From contig CM048745.1 in assembly GCA_026315105.1 (NCBI GenBank), forward strand, positions 742,137,006 to 742,201,005: a stretch of 64,000 nt of DNA, read 5' to 3'. Under the pieces are notes generated by a model, which worked only from the letters and a program-made list of their open reading frames with translations, made no database searches and was not told the origin of the DNA. The position numbers and the translations under genes are program-made. Source of the stretch: Locusta migratoria. Lineage: Eukaryota > Arthropoda > Insecta > Orthoptera > Acrididae. This document shows positions 21,422 through 33,668 of this stretch, piece by piece (the stretch's first letter is position 1; each line of letters starts with the position of its first letter).

Positions 21422-22243
21422 CTACTACTGATCTGTTGTATCTCTTTTATAACTAGAATGTAATTCATTTTTAAAAACTATGTTTAATTAATTGTATACT
21501 TACCAAATTTTATCTCTGTAGAATTTAGAATTAATGTTATTGTTACAAAGCTCTGTAATCATACATTTATTATTTTCAATTTCATCTTTATTTCAAATGT
21601 TTATCTCAAACAAAACAATATAAACCATATTTGTTAGAAACTTTCACTCACAGAGCAAGCTAGGTAAGGTTGCGAATAACTGGTTCGCCTAGACGTGGCT
21701 AGGGACTGGCAACGGCGCGAAGTAAATACTTCCAGTTCCTACGACGGCTAAGAAACCAGCAACCGTTACCAATGTTGCTAACGCAGGTAGTATACAACCC
21801 ACCTTGGAGCTTCAAGATGGTGGGTCACTCTGTGACTGTTAATGAAAAAAAAATGTATTTGATCTAGAGTCACACAGGTGTTTGTCTCACAGCAGTCGGA
21901 GTGAATTCGAGCTTAACATAGTGTCCGTCAGACATACAAACACGGCAGTAGTTGGGGTCGAAGAAGAAAAAGAAGCAGTTCTCCCCTGCGGGAAGATGGG
22001 TGCCAATCATGACCCTCGAAGTTTCAACAGTTTATATTTTACAACTTATTATTTTGAAGCGGCCAATGATCTACTTTAAACAAATTGTGAGTGGTGGCGG
22101 GAACACCATTCTGTCCCTTCTGACGAAAAAATGCTAATCGCGCTCGTTATAGAAGGTTTCTGGACATAACAAGCAAGGTGAGGCCTGGGAAACGTGCGAG
22201 TACATCAGTTAATACATTCCAAGAGCCTGGCGGTGACACATTG
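21422..22243. other. No recognised feature
   Basis: No gene or repeat that I can name; short frames around 21882-22137 have no motif. Confidence 0.45.
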
Positions 22244-22255
22244 TGTCTTCTGCGT

Positions 22256-22454
22256 GCCGGCCGCGGTGGCCGAGAAGACTGAGGCGATCCAGTCACGGTC
22301 TGCACGGCCACTACGGTCGGGGGTTCGAATGCCCCCTCGGGCATGGATATTTGTGCCGTCCTAGTTCGTAAGTAGTTCATAAGTAGTTTGTAAGTTTAGG
22401 GACTGATGACCCCGTAGTTAAGTCCCATAAGCTATACAAACATTTGAACATTTT
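22256..22454 (+). mobile_element. SINE-1 copy with perfect 12-bp TSD
   Basis: Full plus-strand copy beginning GCCGGCCGCGGTGGCCGAG and ending ACATTTGAACATTTT. TGTCTTCTGCGT flanks it at 22244-22255 and 22455-22466. The tail is four T, matching a Pol III terminator rather than poly-A. Confidence 0.95.
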
Positions 22455-22610
22455 TGTCTTCTGCGTCCACTGACCGACTTCCCAGACCATTGCCAGACTG
22501 GTGACTGTCGAGTGCTCGTTGAGTAACTCGTTTTCTGAGAAAGTTATAGACAGAGTTTCACTGAACAAGAAAATTTTCCTTATCACCTGAAATAAAATTA
22601 CTACATAAAA

Positions 22611-23606
22611 ATACAGGGAAAGGTGAGTTATTTACAACTTGTACAAAAGCCAGACCGCAGTTATTAGACTCGAGGGAAGCATCAGTTGGGAAGGGAGTAA
22701 GACAGGGTTGTAGCCTTTCTCCGGTGTTGTTCAATTTGTACATCGAGCAGGCAGTGAAGGAAAGCAACGAAAAATTTGGAATAGGAATTAAAGTTCAGGG
22801 GGAAGAAATAAAAACATTGCGTTTTGCCGATGACATTGTAATTCTGTCAGAGACAGCAAAGGACCTGGAAGAGCAGTTGAATGGAATGGACAGTGTGTGG
22901 AAGAGAGCGTATAAAATGAACATTAACAAGAGCAAAACAAAAATAATGGAATGTGGTCTTAGAAAATCAGGCGATGCTGAAGTAATTAGATTAGGTAACG
23001 AAACAATGAAGGTGGTAGATGAGCTTTGTTACTTGGGTAGTAAAGTAACATGCGATGGTTGCAGTACAGAGGATATAAAATGCAGAATGGCAATGGGAAG
23101 AAAAGCATTTTTGAAAAAGAGAAATTTGCTAACATCGAATATTAATTTAAGTGTAAGGAAGTCTTTTCTAAAGGCATTTGTGTGGAGTGTTGCCTTGTAC
23201 GGGAGTGAAACATGGACGATAAGCAGTGCGGACAGGAAGAGAATAGAGGCTTTTGAAATGTGGTGCTACAGAAGAATGCTGAAGATTAGGTGGGTAGATC
23301 GCATAACTAATGAAGAGGTACTGAACAGAATTGGTGAGAAAAGGAATTTTTGGCATACCCTGACTAAAAGAAGGGATCGCTTGGTAGGACACATTCTTAG
23401 ACATCGAGGAATCGTAAATTTAGCATTGGAGGGAAGTGTGTGGGGTAAAAATCGCAGAGGGAGACCAAGAGACGCGTATAGTAAGCAGATTCAAGTGGAT
23501 GTGGGTTGCCGTTCTTATGAGGAGATGAAAAGGCTTGCTCAGGATAGAGTAGGGTGGAGAGCTGCATCAAACCAGTCTCCGGACTGAAGACCATAACAAC
23601 AACAAC
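22611..23606 (+). mobile_element. RTE copy D, 5'-truncated
   Basis: The 3' third of the family on the plus strand, ending with the stop codon, short UTR and (AAC)n tail. The 5' truncation lies just before the NLYKSQTAV region. I could not establish a target duplication. Confidence 0.9.
22724..23587 (+). pseudogene. RTE D reverse transcriptase C-terminal half, open to natural stop
   Basis: 287 codons from LFNLYIEQAVKES through LRFADDIVILSETAKDL, YLGSKVTCDG, YGSETWTIS and MWCYRRMLKIRWVDRI to RVGWRAASNQSPD and a stop. This provides the intact family C-terminus against which the frameshift in copy A is seen. Upstream, a loss of about 11 bases in the RLEGHERD segment puts the earlier part in another frame. 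There is no promoter or full N-terminus. Confidence 0.88.
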
Positions 23607-25612
23607 ATCATCAAGCTAAAATTAATAACACCGATAACCACATAATACATTAATGACAGTGCTGGAAATTATTCACGAGTGAATTAAAGTAGAAATTAAA
23701 CGAAAAACTGCATATTCAAGGCCTGTAATGCTTATTATACACAAAATTACGTTTTAATCGTGCCTATACTGTTCATTTTAGGATGGTCTGTCTTTAACTG
23801 GTGTTGATAATTTACATGAAAGCATCACATGTTTTAGTGACGTCTATCAAAAAGTTCGACTGAATTACCATGACCTGAAGCTTCAGGGAATTGTTTGTTT
23901 GGTGATGGATAGAAATGTGTATGTGAGTGGGGGTGCAAGCGTGAGAGGGCAGGGAGGGAAAGTAGGGTTAGATCAAAATTTTAACCACTCTAAAGCTAAC
24001 TCTTTCATCTTGTATAATGATTGATAGAAGGCGAGTCCGATATTTTCTCTGCTGGACTATGCATAGCGTAAATTACTGGATCTTTTCGACTGCATGTTTC
24101 CAGTTTGGAGTTAAGAATGGATCCAACGAATGTGACTGACGGGTGATGAGAGATAAAAACTTTATTGTGTTGATAGAATAACTCTAAGCCTTGTCAGATT
24201 GGAGTTGACTGTTATCGAGAGCTATGACAAGAGTGGAATGAAGCAAAATGTAAATACAACACATATATTTATAATTTTTTGTGTTTTTTTTTTCAAAAAA
24301 CTTGAGAGGTTTTTTTGTCTGCAGGAACGTGCTTGTGTCCAATGTATGGAGAGAACGTGGAAATGGGTAAAACGTTTGTTGTAGATTGATAACAGCAGCA
24401 AGGATGGCACTGTCACTGGATTGGACTTGGTTATTGCGATGACTGCTTACAGTGAACATTGTAGACTAAGTAGAACAGGTCAGAAGCATTGCCTGTTTGC
24501 TGTGGTGGAGGTTGCTCTGTTACGTTGGAACTCTAAAGAAATCAGTTCAGAAGTATGGCCAGGTGGCTGTGGATATTGAACTTGGCGTTGCCTAAATTAT
24601 AGAAATTTTCGATTGGATGTTCATATCCTTTAAAATCATTATCACCCTAGGATTGGAATGCATTGAGTGGCGTCGTCACTTGTGGTCTCTTGATAGTATG
24701 AAAAAAATACAGACAGAAATAGACACAATCTTGTTTAAACAAGTGTGTACACAAATTTTTGATCACTAGAGGCTAATAATTTCAAAATGTGGAGTTGAAT
24801 AATTAGTTTCGAAGAGTGCAGCTCGCTAGTTTGGTACTTGCAAGAAGAATGGATTGATTTTCATATTGTATCGGAGATGATTGCAATGGTAAATTGTTCT
24901 TCGGCCTAGAAGCAGGATTCAAATCTCAGATGGTTTAGTTTCCACCAATGGGGTTGTGTGGAACAGGTGCATGTATGTTTAGTCTCAAAGGATTGCTTGT
25001 AGCGGTCATTAAATTTTTTGGGGTATTGTATTAGGTCGAAATGGGATCGAATACGTTGCACATACGCTCTGAATGACTCGATATAATAAAAAAGATTAAA
25101 ACACACTTTTAAAAATACATCAATAATAGATTCACAGGTATTCCATTATGCTCAAAGAACGTGTATGTACAAAGACATATCTATATACATTCATCCATAG
25201 AACATTACTTCTCATACATTAATATAATTAAGGAAAAAATCGATATGTGACAAATTTATACATTTTGATAAAAATAGCAATATCGATTGAGTATCGTCGT
25301 TTATGGTTTAACACCTGTATATGTGAAACGCGGGTCTCTCGGACGTACTCTCTGCTGCCAGAATAGTTCGTGCAGTGTTCGTCATTAGAACATGTGTCAC
25401 CAGTAACGTCGGTGAAAGTATTTGCATAATCTTGGGCAGTTTCCTGTTGCTCTCCAGTACGTATGCTACGGGAAACTAGAGGATATAGTGTAGTCACGAT
25501 CAAATTACTGCCACTGTAACCTGAAATAAGATCAATGAGTGTGAGCTGATATGGCTTCTGGATATTCTGCATTGCAAGTTGCCGCGGCGCGCTCCACTAC
25601 GAAGCGAAGCCA
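23607..25612. other. Mostly unassigned; dispersed repeat near the right end
   Basis: The interval 24930-25085 is similar to 18780-18930. The minus-strand frames here (for example 24906-25106, with SFRAYVQRIRSHFDLIQYP) are similar to each other across the two loci, so this may be a decayed coding segment of an unnamed element. The rest contains nothing I recognise. Confidence 0.4.
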
Positions 25613-25622
25613 CGACCACGCA

Positions 25623-25623
<1 letters not shown>

Positions 25624-25684
<61 letters not shown>

Positions 25685-25876
25685 TCCAAATGTTTGTTAA
25701 GCTTATGGGACTTAACTACGGGGTCATCAATCCCTAAACTTACAAACTACTTATCAACTACCTTATACTAAGGACGGCACAAATATCCATGCCCGAGGGG
25801 GGATTCGAACCCCCGACCGTAGTGGCCGTGCAGACCGTGACTGGAGCGCCTCAGTCTCCTCGGCCACCGCGGCCGG
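25624..25876 (-). mobile_element. SINE-1 copy with a 59-base sense-strand T tail
   Basis: Minus-strand copy with the head at the right. Its 3' end is followed by an uninterrupted run that reads A on the plus strand (25624-25682), that is about 59 T on the SINE sense strand. CGACCACGCAC flanks the whole unit at 25613-25623 and 25877-25887, so the homopolymer lies inside the inserted unit. Confidence 0.95.
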
Positions 25877-25887
25877 CGACCACGCAC

Positions 25888-26904
25888 CCTAGAGCTCTGC
25901 CATTGTAGGCATATCTCGCAATAGCAGCGCTATGCACGGCGCTGTTAATACGTTAAGTAAACAATGAACTTAAGTTTTTATTCCTTTCATCACATCTACA
26001 GCGAATATTAAGGACAAATTGGTAATCTGAGACCAAGACCTTTATTTTTGAGCAAACTAGTTGTAAAATTGTTGTGTGCTAAAATTTAAACTCTGTACCA
26101 AATGCACTGCTTTCGCACTAAGTGACGTTCCTGCTTTCAAATTAGCTAAGGACTGACGTTTTTATATCTAATATATTGGTTTTTATCAAAGTAGATGTAA
26201 TTAATACATGTTGCTTTCATTTAATCTAGTGCCTAATGTTGATAGGTGTTGTGTACTAACCTACATGTGATATTATCACATAACATTAACTGAGCTAACA
26301 TTTTGGGAAGCTTTAAGTATTTACACATTGTTATCGCACTGCTGGGTACTTCAGTAAAATAAACTTTATCTTAAAATTAGAGTTTTGTAGATCTATTTAA
26401 TGGGTGGTTTCATTTACCGCCCAAACTTTCGTAATATGCAGGCTAAGTATAAATACGAAATTCGTCAAATACTGCACATTATGTTAGATTTTCATGTATT
26501 TGTATCTTTTAAAAATATCTTTTCTCTTACATGTGTTGTCCGTCGAACATTGCTCGCAAGAAAATTGAACAGATAAACCTAGAAGTTTACTCGATATTTC
26601 AATACAAATTCACTTACTTCGCATTCTCGTACGGAAATGCATCTTTTCTTCCAATGCGGTGTACCCACAATTCACGTCTTTTCGCATCTCTTTCGCCAGT
26701 GGAATGCGTAAAACTTGCTACCTCGGACTGTCTTAGTATAACAATTCTCTGCCAACAATGCGGCATTTTTCACCATATAAAAATGGAATATGCTATGTTA
26801 AGCTCTTAATTTCATACATAATGAGTCTACACATTCCCAACACCTCTAAACGCTAAAATAACAGATAGTTAAGTAAAATATGCCATTTACGCTGATGGAC
26901 TGCT
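25888..26904. other. No recognised feature
   Basis: AT-rich with short frames only, for example 26531-26809, which has no motif. Confidence 0.45.
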
Positions 26905-27480
26905 TTGGCCTAAAATGGCGGGCGTGCCCCACCCGCGCTCAACTGACCAATAGCAGTCGGCGGTTGTCGGCAAGCCCCACATAAAAGGTTGGCGCTACTC
27001 TCCCAATACAGGGCTCTAACGCACCCGACACCACAGCGCTGTACAGCGCCATCCACGACCGCGCAACGAACTTCGGCGACAACGAGCCGCCACGATATGC
27101 GCGCGCACTAAGATGACGGCAGCTCATTGCGCACGTATACCAACCTATTTGCGTGCGCAGATGCCCGTCGCGCACCGCGGAAGGGTCCGGTGTGCAGCTC
27201 GCCTCACGTCACCGCCGGGCAGTAAAGCCCGTTTTAAACGATCAACGAACTTGTAATAGATTGCTAACAAGTTGCGTTAATGGCGGCCGTCAGTCGTTTG
27301 AACGGCTGCACTAGTATGATCGCGCTAGTATCGAAGCGCGATAATTATAGCGATAAAGAAATAGGACGAATTCTAAATTCAGTACTAGTGGGTTCACTGC
27401 GCATGCGCGAGCTAGCAGCTGTCTGCTGCAGTCGCCGCTCCAGTTAGTCCGCCATTTTCCTGCGTATCGTATTTACGTAT
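26905..27480. promoter_or_regulatory. CpG-rich patch with promoter-like motifs (candidate)
   Basis: Much more GC- and CpG-rich than its surroundings. Contains GACCAATAG (CCAAT-box-like) at about 26943, ACATAAAAGG (TATA-like) at about 26979, and GCGCATGCGC (NRF1-like palindrome) near 27411, followed by GCCATTTT. These are motif resemblances only. It could be a host promoter, an LTR or another transposon end. No first exon is evident. Confidence 0.3.
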
Positions 27481-28916
27481 ATTTTGCGTTATGTCGAAGT
27501 TTATGATCAGAATGTATTACAAAATGTATTTCTAATGACGGCATTCACACTGTCCGTCACCAGACCGTCACCTAACGTCAACGTCACGTTAAGTTTTCTC
27601 AAGAAGATTGTTTTGATTGAACGGTCGTCTGCTGACATCGGAAGTTAACCTATTTTCGTCACGCGATTTTCATACTGTAGTCGACAAATACACGGTTTGT
27701 ACGCAAACTTGTCTTATTAATCTTTAGTTTATTACTAGCTTATGTGCCCGTGCTTCGCAACGGTTGTTAAAGAAGGGCCTGTGTAGATCATGGTTTTTAG
27801 GGTTTCGGACCTAGGTCAGAAAAAACAGAATCCTTGTTAGATCGTTCTGTCAATAAACTCAGTCCTCCTAGCTAAGATGTCAAATTTAAGTAGAAGTAAT
27901 TGTCAAAAACAATGAATGGTCATAACGTTTCTCATACAAAACGTGAAATTAAGTCCGTACTCCGGAACGATGTAAATTCAATGTTAGATTGTGTTCATAA
28001 AGTTAACGTTGCGGTGTGTAATTCTCTTTTTGAAGTAAACTTCTGAAAACACTTCTATTGTTCAGATGAGAAATAGTAATAATTAAATCGCCCACACCAA
28101 CTAATAGAAGTATGACTGTGACTGTAGTGTAGCGCTCTATTATTCATTTGTTAGCCTATCTGCATTTTCATCTTTGTCTCTGTTGATCGTCGGTAAAGTG
28201 TGATTGAGGAAAACGCGCCGAGAAGTTAAAAACTTATATATTTGATATTATGCGTCGTTATTCTCAATTTTGTTACACATTGCAACAGCAGCGCCGAAAG
28301 CGGCTGGCAAATTCCATTTCTGAAAACGATATTGGTTAAGTGCGAATATTGATGTGTAACAGTTTTCACTAATATCTCCTTGAATAGGAATTTGGAATGA
28401 ATTGTAAGACTGTGTGAATCATGAAACTCTATACAAAAGAGTTTCGCGTGAAAGTGCTGGTCATAATGAGATGTGACAACAACGGATGTATCTGATTCGG
28501 TAAAATTTTACTTTCTATCCTGGCGGCCTCGTGTTTTTATGTTGGCAACATCAATAACACGATATAAAATCGTTGCAAAGATGACCGAACCACATAGTGT
28601 GTAGATAAATACTGCTGTTCCTGCTGTATGCTTGATTTCACGACAAAATATTTGGGTGTCACGCGATTGGCTTATGACGATGTCACATGATTATGTTATT
28701 CAACATCTGTTGCCAACATTATCACAGGAGGCCGCCGCGATATGAGTAGGACTACGTCGCATAGTTTTTCTTGACCCAGCTGTCAAACGATAACACCTTT
28801 CACAGCAGAGAGTGTCGCGGCTATATGTATGAGAGATCACTGATTAGCACAGACCAGTGAGCTTACTGGCACAGGCATATCAATATCTATGGCCTAAGAG
28901 ACATTTATTAATGTAT
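27481..28916. other. Unassigned; probable old repeat
   Basis: At 27735 the motif GTGCCCGTGCTTCGCAACGG resembles a widespread arthropod repeat edge, and a possible opposite edge (TTTTATATATAGATATAGAT) lies near 29870, so much of 27735-29890 may be one old element. The class is unknown. Confidence 0.35.
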
Positions 28917-29391
28917 CACCCCGTTTACATGGGCTTCCAAAACCGGATTTCGTAAACCGATTTCCCAATTCCGTTTTTGGTTAGTCATGTAAACACTCCA
29001 AAATCGATTCTGGAATCCGCTTCTCTAAAGCAGTTTTCCAGTTCAACAAACGATTTTCGTGCCCATGTAAACGCAATCGTTTTTGAAGCGTTCTTGGCTT
29101 GTCAGATTGTGTTTTCTTGTTACGAATTTTCGGCAGATATGGAAAGAGTGATATTTTCTAATGTGAAATAAAAGTATAAATATTAGAGTGAATATAAATC
29201 TGTGTATTTCAATAAAGAAAAATAGTGATTGTGCAGACTAAATAAGGAACTGAATCAGCTATTTTCCAGCCGCCATGTTAAGTGAGGTAGGAAATCCGAT
29301 TCAGGCTATGCCATGTAAACACGACAGCGAGAAACGGTTTACGAAAATCGGTTTTCGTCTTCCGGAAGATGTGTTGCATGTAAACGTAGTG
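28917..29391. mobile_element. MITE (PIF/Harbinger-like ends), copy 2
   Basis: Same termini as the copy at 18935-19397, in the same orientation. TAT flanks it on both sides (28914-28916 and 29392-29394), which fits the 3-bp targets of PIF/Harbinger. It keeps about 13 bases (around CCGCCATGTTAAG) that copy 1 lacks. Confidence 0.75.
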
Positions 29392-29394
29392 TAT

Positions 29395-30811
29395 GTCTGT
29401 GTTATTTAGTAAGTCTATGTTTCCACCACGCTTCCACGACAGTGATCAATGTTCCACGAGTATTGTTATCTTTGACTCTATCTGGATTTTTATCTTTGCT
29501 TTGTGTCTCTGTTCATAGTCGGTAATATGTGGTTGGCGGAAACATGTGATCTATTTAAAAAAAATCGCGTATTTGATATCCCTCGTCGTTATTTAAGTCT
29601 GAAAGGACCGCATTGTCTGACGATTGAAAGAGTAAACAGATTTTGACTCGTATCGTAAAGTTCGTAAGTCACAGAGTATGTAGCTTTACCTAAGAGTATT
29701 TATTGCATATTTTGCGAATTTTTGCTCGTCACACTCACCCACTGCCACGCACCGCGACGAAACTCCCTTACTAACATCGTTAGACCAAGGGCTATCTACC
29801 ACCACAACCACGAGTGGGTGGCAGTATGTGGCCATGGAGAAAAGTCTGTCAGCACGTACACACACAAGCCTTTTATATATAGATATAGATTATACTTTGG
29901 TTTAGCGGTAAATTGCAAATGTTTGATGACGACTTAAATATTTATCTGAATTATTGTCCACCGAAAAGCGAGCTCGTACATCTGAAACCGAAATATGGTT
30001 TATGATTTGCAATAACGTAACAGAAAAGACTGAAGCCAATTGTTTATTTGAATAAGATTGAAATTTGATGATGCAACTTTCATTAAATAGCATTTTAAAT
30101 GAAAAAGTCAGTCAAAATGAAAGACAAGAATTCAGTTGTGCATGACGTTATTAACAATGTCATTGGGCAAATCGTAGTAGATAAAGTGAAGAAGGTCTAT
30201 TTACGCTCTTATAAATATTGCTTGATGTGTTCATAAGTTTATTTTTTTCGCTTGAAAATAGATGTGAATGTTTTGAAATGTTGTTTCACTACCCAGAATT
30301 TTACCACACTAAGTTGATCAAAAACATCGATTGCAAGGTTTTCTTTGGCCGTCAATAACATTTAGCGTTGTTTCCTCAGTTCCAGTATTAAACTATGACT
30401 TCCTACATATCAAATCGGCTTTTATAACCTCACTTTCAACATCGGGTATTACTGATCGATTACGTTTATCGTCTAAACACGCTGCCACAAGCTCTTGCTT
30501 GCGTTTGTAGTTCAGGGCTAGTACGCTAGGAGCGCTTCAGTAGATTATTATTTATCTTGTTCACCTTCGTTCATCGTTTAAAAAGGGCTTAAGAAGAAGC
30601 GCGTGACCAGACCGCGGGCCAATACAGGGACTCCACCGCGGACGGACACCAGACACCGGCGGCAGTCAATAGGCCAACGCCATGGCGAATCGTCGTCTTC
30701 GACCTCCAGTAGCCGGACATCGCAGAACTACGGCACAGAATAGGGAGCATACAGAAGGGAAAGCTAGGGGCGGCGCCTTTGATCTGTATGTTACCAAGTC
30801 TTGCGCTCGAC
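29395..30811. other. No recognised gene; CpG-richer at 30590-30800
   Basis: The right part is GC-rich and has an 86-codon minus-strand frame without motifs. I cannot assign it. Confidence 0.4.
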
Positions 30812-31900
30812 GCCATATTGAAAAGCAGTAAACGCGGAACTATAGCCACTTAGTACGTTGGCTGGAAATTGAGTTTTTACGAACTGCAGCTAATCTCACC
30901 GACTTTTACGAAAGGAAACGGCTTTTCATTATGCTCTAATCTATTTTGCGTCCTGTTCTTGCACCTAATTGTAATACAACGAAAAAAAAAGTAGCCCTAA
31001 ATTTTAATACAACAATGAAAATGTACGATGGAATCAATGATCGTTTTATTTGGTGCTTATCTCTAGAAAAATCCCAAATAATGCGAAGTTATGTTTGGGA
31101 AATTAGTTATAAACAAGAAAGTGACTTTGCAACTTCATTATTTATGGCTGTGACGTAGCTGTGTTTTAATGTTGGAAAAGTTGTATTTGCTTTAGGAGGA
31201 TAATTAATTTACTGATCGGAGAAGGGCATATAGAAGATTCTGTGACCAATAGAGCAGGAACAGCATAAAATAATTATTCCCCTTAATCTATCTGAGTATC
31301 CGAAGAGCATTCGTTGCCAACATTAGCACACTACACCTCCAATACCGTAAGTAAAATTTTACCTGCCTACTTACGCACTATTCTTTGTTTTTCATTTTAT
31401 TTTATGCCCTGCAACATTAAACTTATAATTATAAAATATAAATGCACCTCAACATTTGGATATTGTTGAACTGCTGCAGCAACAGCAACAGCGAGAGGTA
31501 TCGTCAAGAGAAGAAGCAAGGCTACTTTTAATAATTATGCACACATTGCTTTCATTCGAAACTGATAACATTTAACTTTTACTGCTGCTAGCGACGTTCA
31601 CTTACCGCTCAGCATCTTTTGGGAAGGTGAAGAAACTTATATCCTTATTTGTATTCGAATTATTGCGGCAATTAGGTGCTGAACACCATCGACCGCCTTT
31701 TCTTTCATTGCTGCTCATAATAAAAGCGGAACAGCTCTAACTACTGACACACAGTTGTTTCTTTTCACTGCACTGTACAAAATACTTGTTTTCTTTTATG
31801 CGATACAGGCAGTTAAAATACACAATTAACAAACAAAGACGGCGAATTACCACTCCACAGAGTAGGGAGTAATCACGCGTTTACTGCTTTTCAAGATGGC
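30812..31900. repeat. 25-bp inverted repeats bracketing about 1.1 kb
   Basis: The segment at 30812-30836 (starts GCCATATTGAAAAGCAG) is the inverse of 31876-31900 with one mismatch. This suggests the termini, or subterminal parts, of a DNA transposon. I found no exact target duplication and no transposase. The right side is followed by GCGCATGCGC. Confidence 0.55.
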
Positions 31901-32551
31901 TGATTCCGCGCATGCGCACTAAATTTTGGACGACAGACTGCAGCTGGAGTTTCCTTTCTGTATACTCCTTATTCTGTGACTACGGACCACGGAGCAGCCT
32001 CAGGCACCACGTCATTGCCACACTGCCTGACTGACCTCTGCCCTGACACATCCGGAACTGGGACGACTTTCGGCCACTAGCGAAGACATAGAGAAGGACC
32101 GTAATCTTCACTTACAGCAACTTACATATTCCATCGTACATATCATTCATTCAGAAGTTCTTTTTAGATTGTTTCATCCCGAAGTAATAACTTAATTTTT
32201 TGGAGTAACCTCAGAAGGAGGACTTTTTTTTTTTGGAACTCAAATGTATTGTAAATGTAGTGGCCTTGCTCCACAATAATGTTTTGTGTAACACTCAACA
32301 ACTTGTGCTTCAATACAGTACAAGTGACTGCGCACATTGTTACTGGGCGCTAAGGTGGCACACTGCAAATGGAAGCGATGGTCAAACTCACAACTTATCT
32401 TGAATGGGACATACGAATGGTACCTGCGTTTAACAGTGAAAGCTGGCTTCCGGGCAGCAGCGTGAGTCACGATACGGCAGTCAACTCGAATGTCTCAGCA
32501 GATAAGGACGGAACGACAAGCGATAGCGGGAGTTACATTACGGCGGACACC
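31901..32551. other. No recognised feature
   Basis: Mixed composition with no supportable gene. The frame at 32369-32635 runs into the adjacent MITE and is chance. Confidence 0.45.
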
Positions 32552-32555
32552 TTAA

Positions 32556-33400
32556 CCCTTTCGTGGTTGTTGGTACATATACGTCCCACTAACTCATTTG
32601 TACCACAAGGTGGCGAGTTGCGTAATTCTGCATAGTGCTGCCATCTGTAGGTGGCCCTTCAGAACGCGGAAAAAAATCGAGGCACGGAAATTCTTACAGT
32701 GTAGAAGGCTGTGACTTTTTATATGGGCTGCCGCATGAATTTTCGTGCCGTACCATTGTTTATTATGTCTTGAATCGGTTTTCGTCGTTTTCTCGCTACC
32801 GAAAATGTCCGAAGTAAGTATATTTGCTATTTTATGTTTATTAGAAGTTTACAAACAACTACTACGCTTTCTAAAACTCGTTTTACTTCAAAAGTTTTTT
32901 TCAGTGAATTTACAATTAGTGGGACGAATGTGTCCCAGTGACAATTGTGTAGCCCGATAGTGCCTTTATGTTGCAATATTATAGTACTCATATTTCAAAG
33001 AAAAACAGTTTTTCTGTAAATTTTTGCGCTAATAAAACACGGTATGTGGTTTACCATTATCTACATTTTCTATTATAGAAGTTGCGAGACAGCTCTCTCG
33101 CGCTTTTTTTTTTATTTTTATTATTTTTTTTAATATGGTGTGCATTACAAATTTTTGAATCATGTACTTGTTTAGACCCTATGACAGTTAGGATAACTTA
33201 AGGAATTATTTTAAAAAGTCTTAGGTAAATCGGTACCAGAAATGATCAGTGGGACGTATGTGTCCCACCTTTCTTTTAGGAAAAATGGAATGTGCTAAAA
33301 TTTTTTGAGTGTCATATTTGTAATCCTGACCCAAATCAGACTCTGTAACAGCTGAGACAACTTAAGATATTCTAAAAAATGAGTAAAAACCACGAAAGGG
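32556..33400. mobile_element. piggyBac-like non-autonomous element (TTAA target)
   Basis: Ends CCCTTTCGTGGTT and its exact inverse AACCACGAAAGGG, flanked by TTAA at 32552-32555 and 33401-33404, the signature of piggyBac-type insertion. Inside, GGGACG[T/A]ATGTGTCCC palindromes occur near 32921 and 33251, with a half copy (TACGTCCCAC) near 32579. An ATG followed at once by a splice-donor-like GAAGTAAGT near 32803 may be a relic of a first exon, but I cannot confirm it. Confidence 0.85.
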
Positions 33401-33668
33401 TTAAATGGCATAGCACACCGCATGCACCTGGAAACCACATGTTCATCACGAAACCACTGTATACAACACGTTATTTTCTGTTCATATGAAGACAATTAAT
33501 AAACTGTTTTGTTTTAATCATAAATCAATTGAAGGGTTTCTTACAAGAACCAAATAAGTCCAAAATTCGACATTTTGAGATATTTACATGGGTTTGTTCC
33601 CTGTAAGAGGCACCATCCACTGGTTTAACCCGTCTGGGCTAAAACCAAATACGTAGCAAGTTATTAGG

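Noticed and set aside
22147..22380. 77-codon minus-strand frame
   Set aside because: Mostly the reverse of a SINE-1 head, so it is not protein coding.
27735..29890. A Helitron or named repeat from the edge motif near 27735
   Set aside because: I recognise the motif only loosely and cannot match both ends to a known class, so no class was called.
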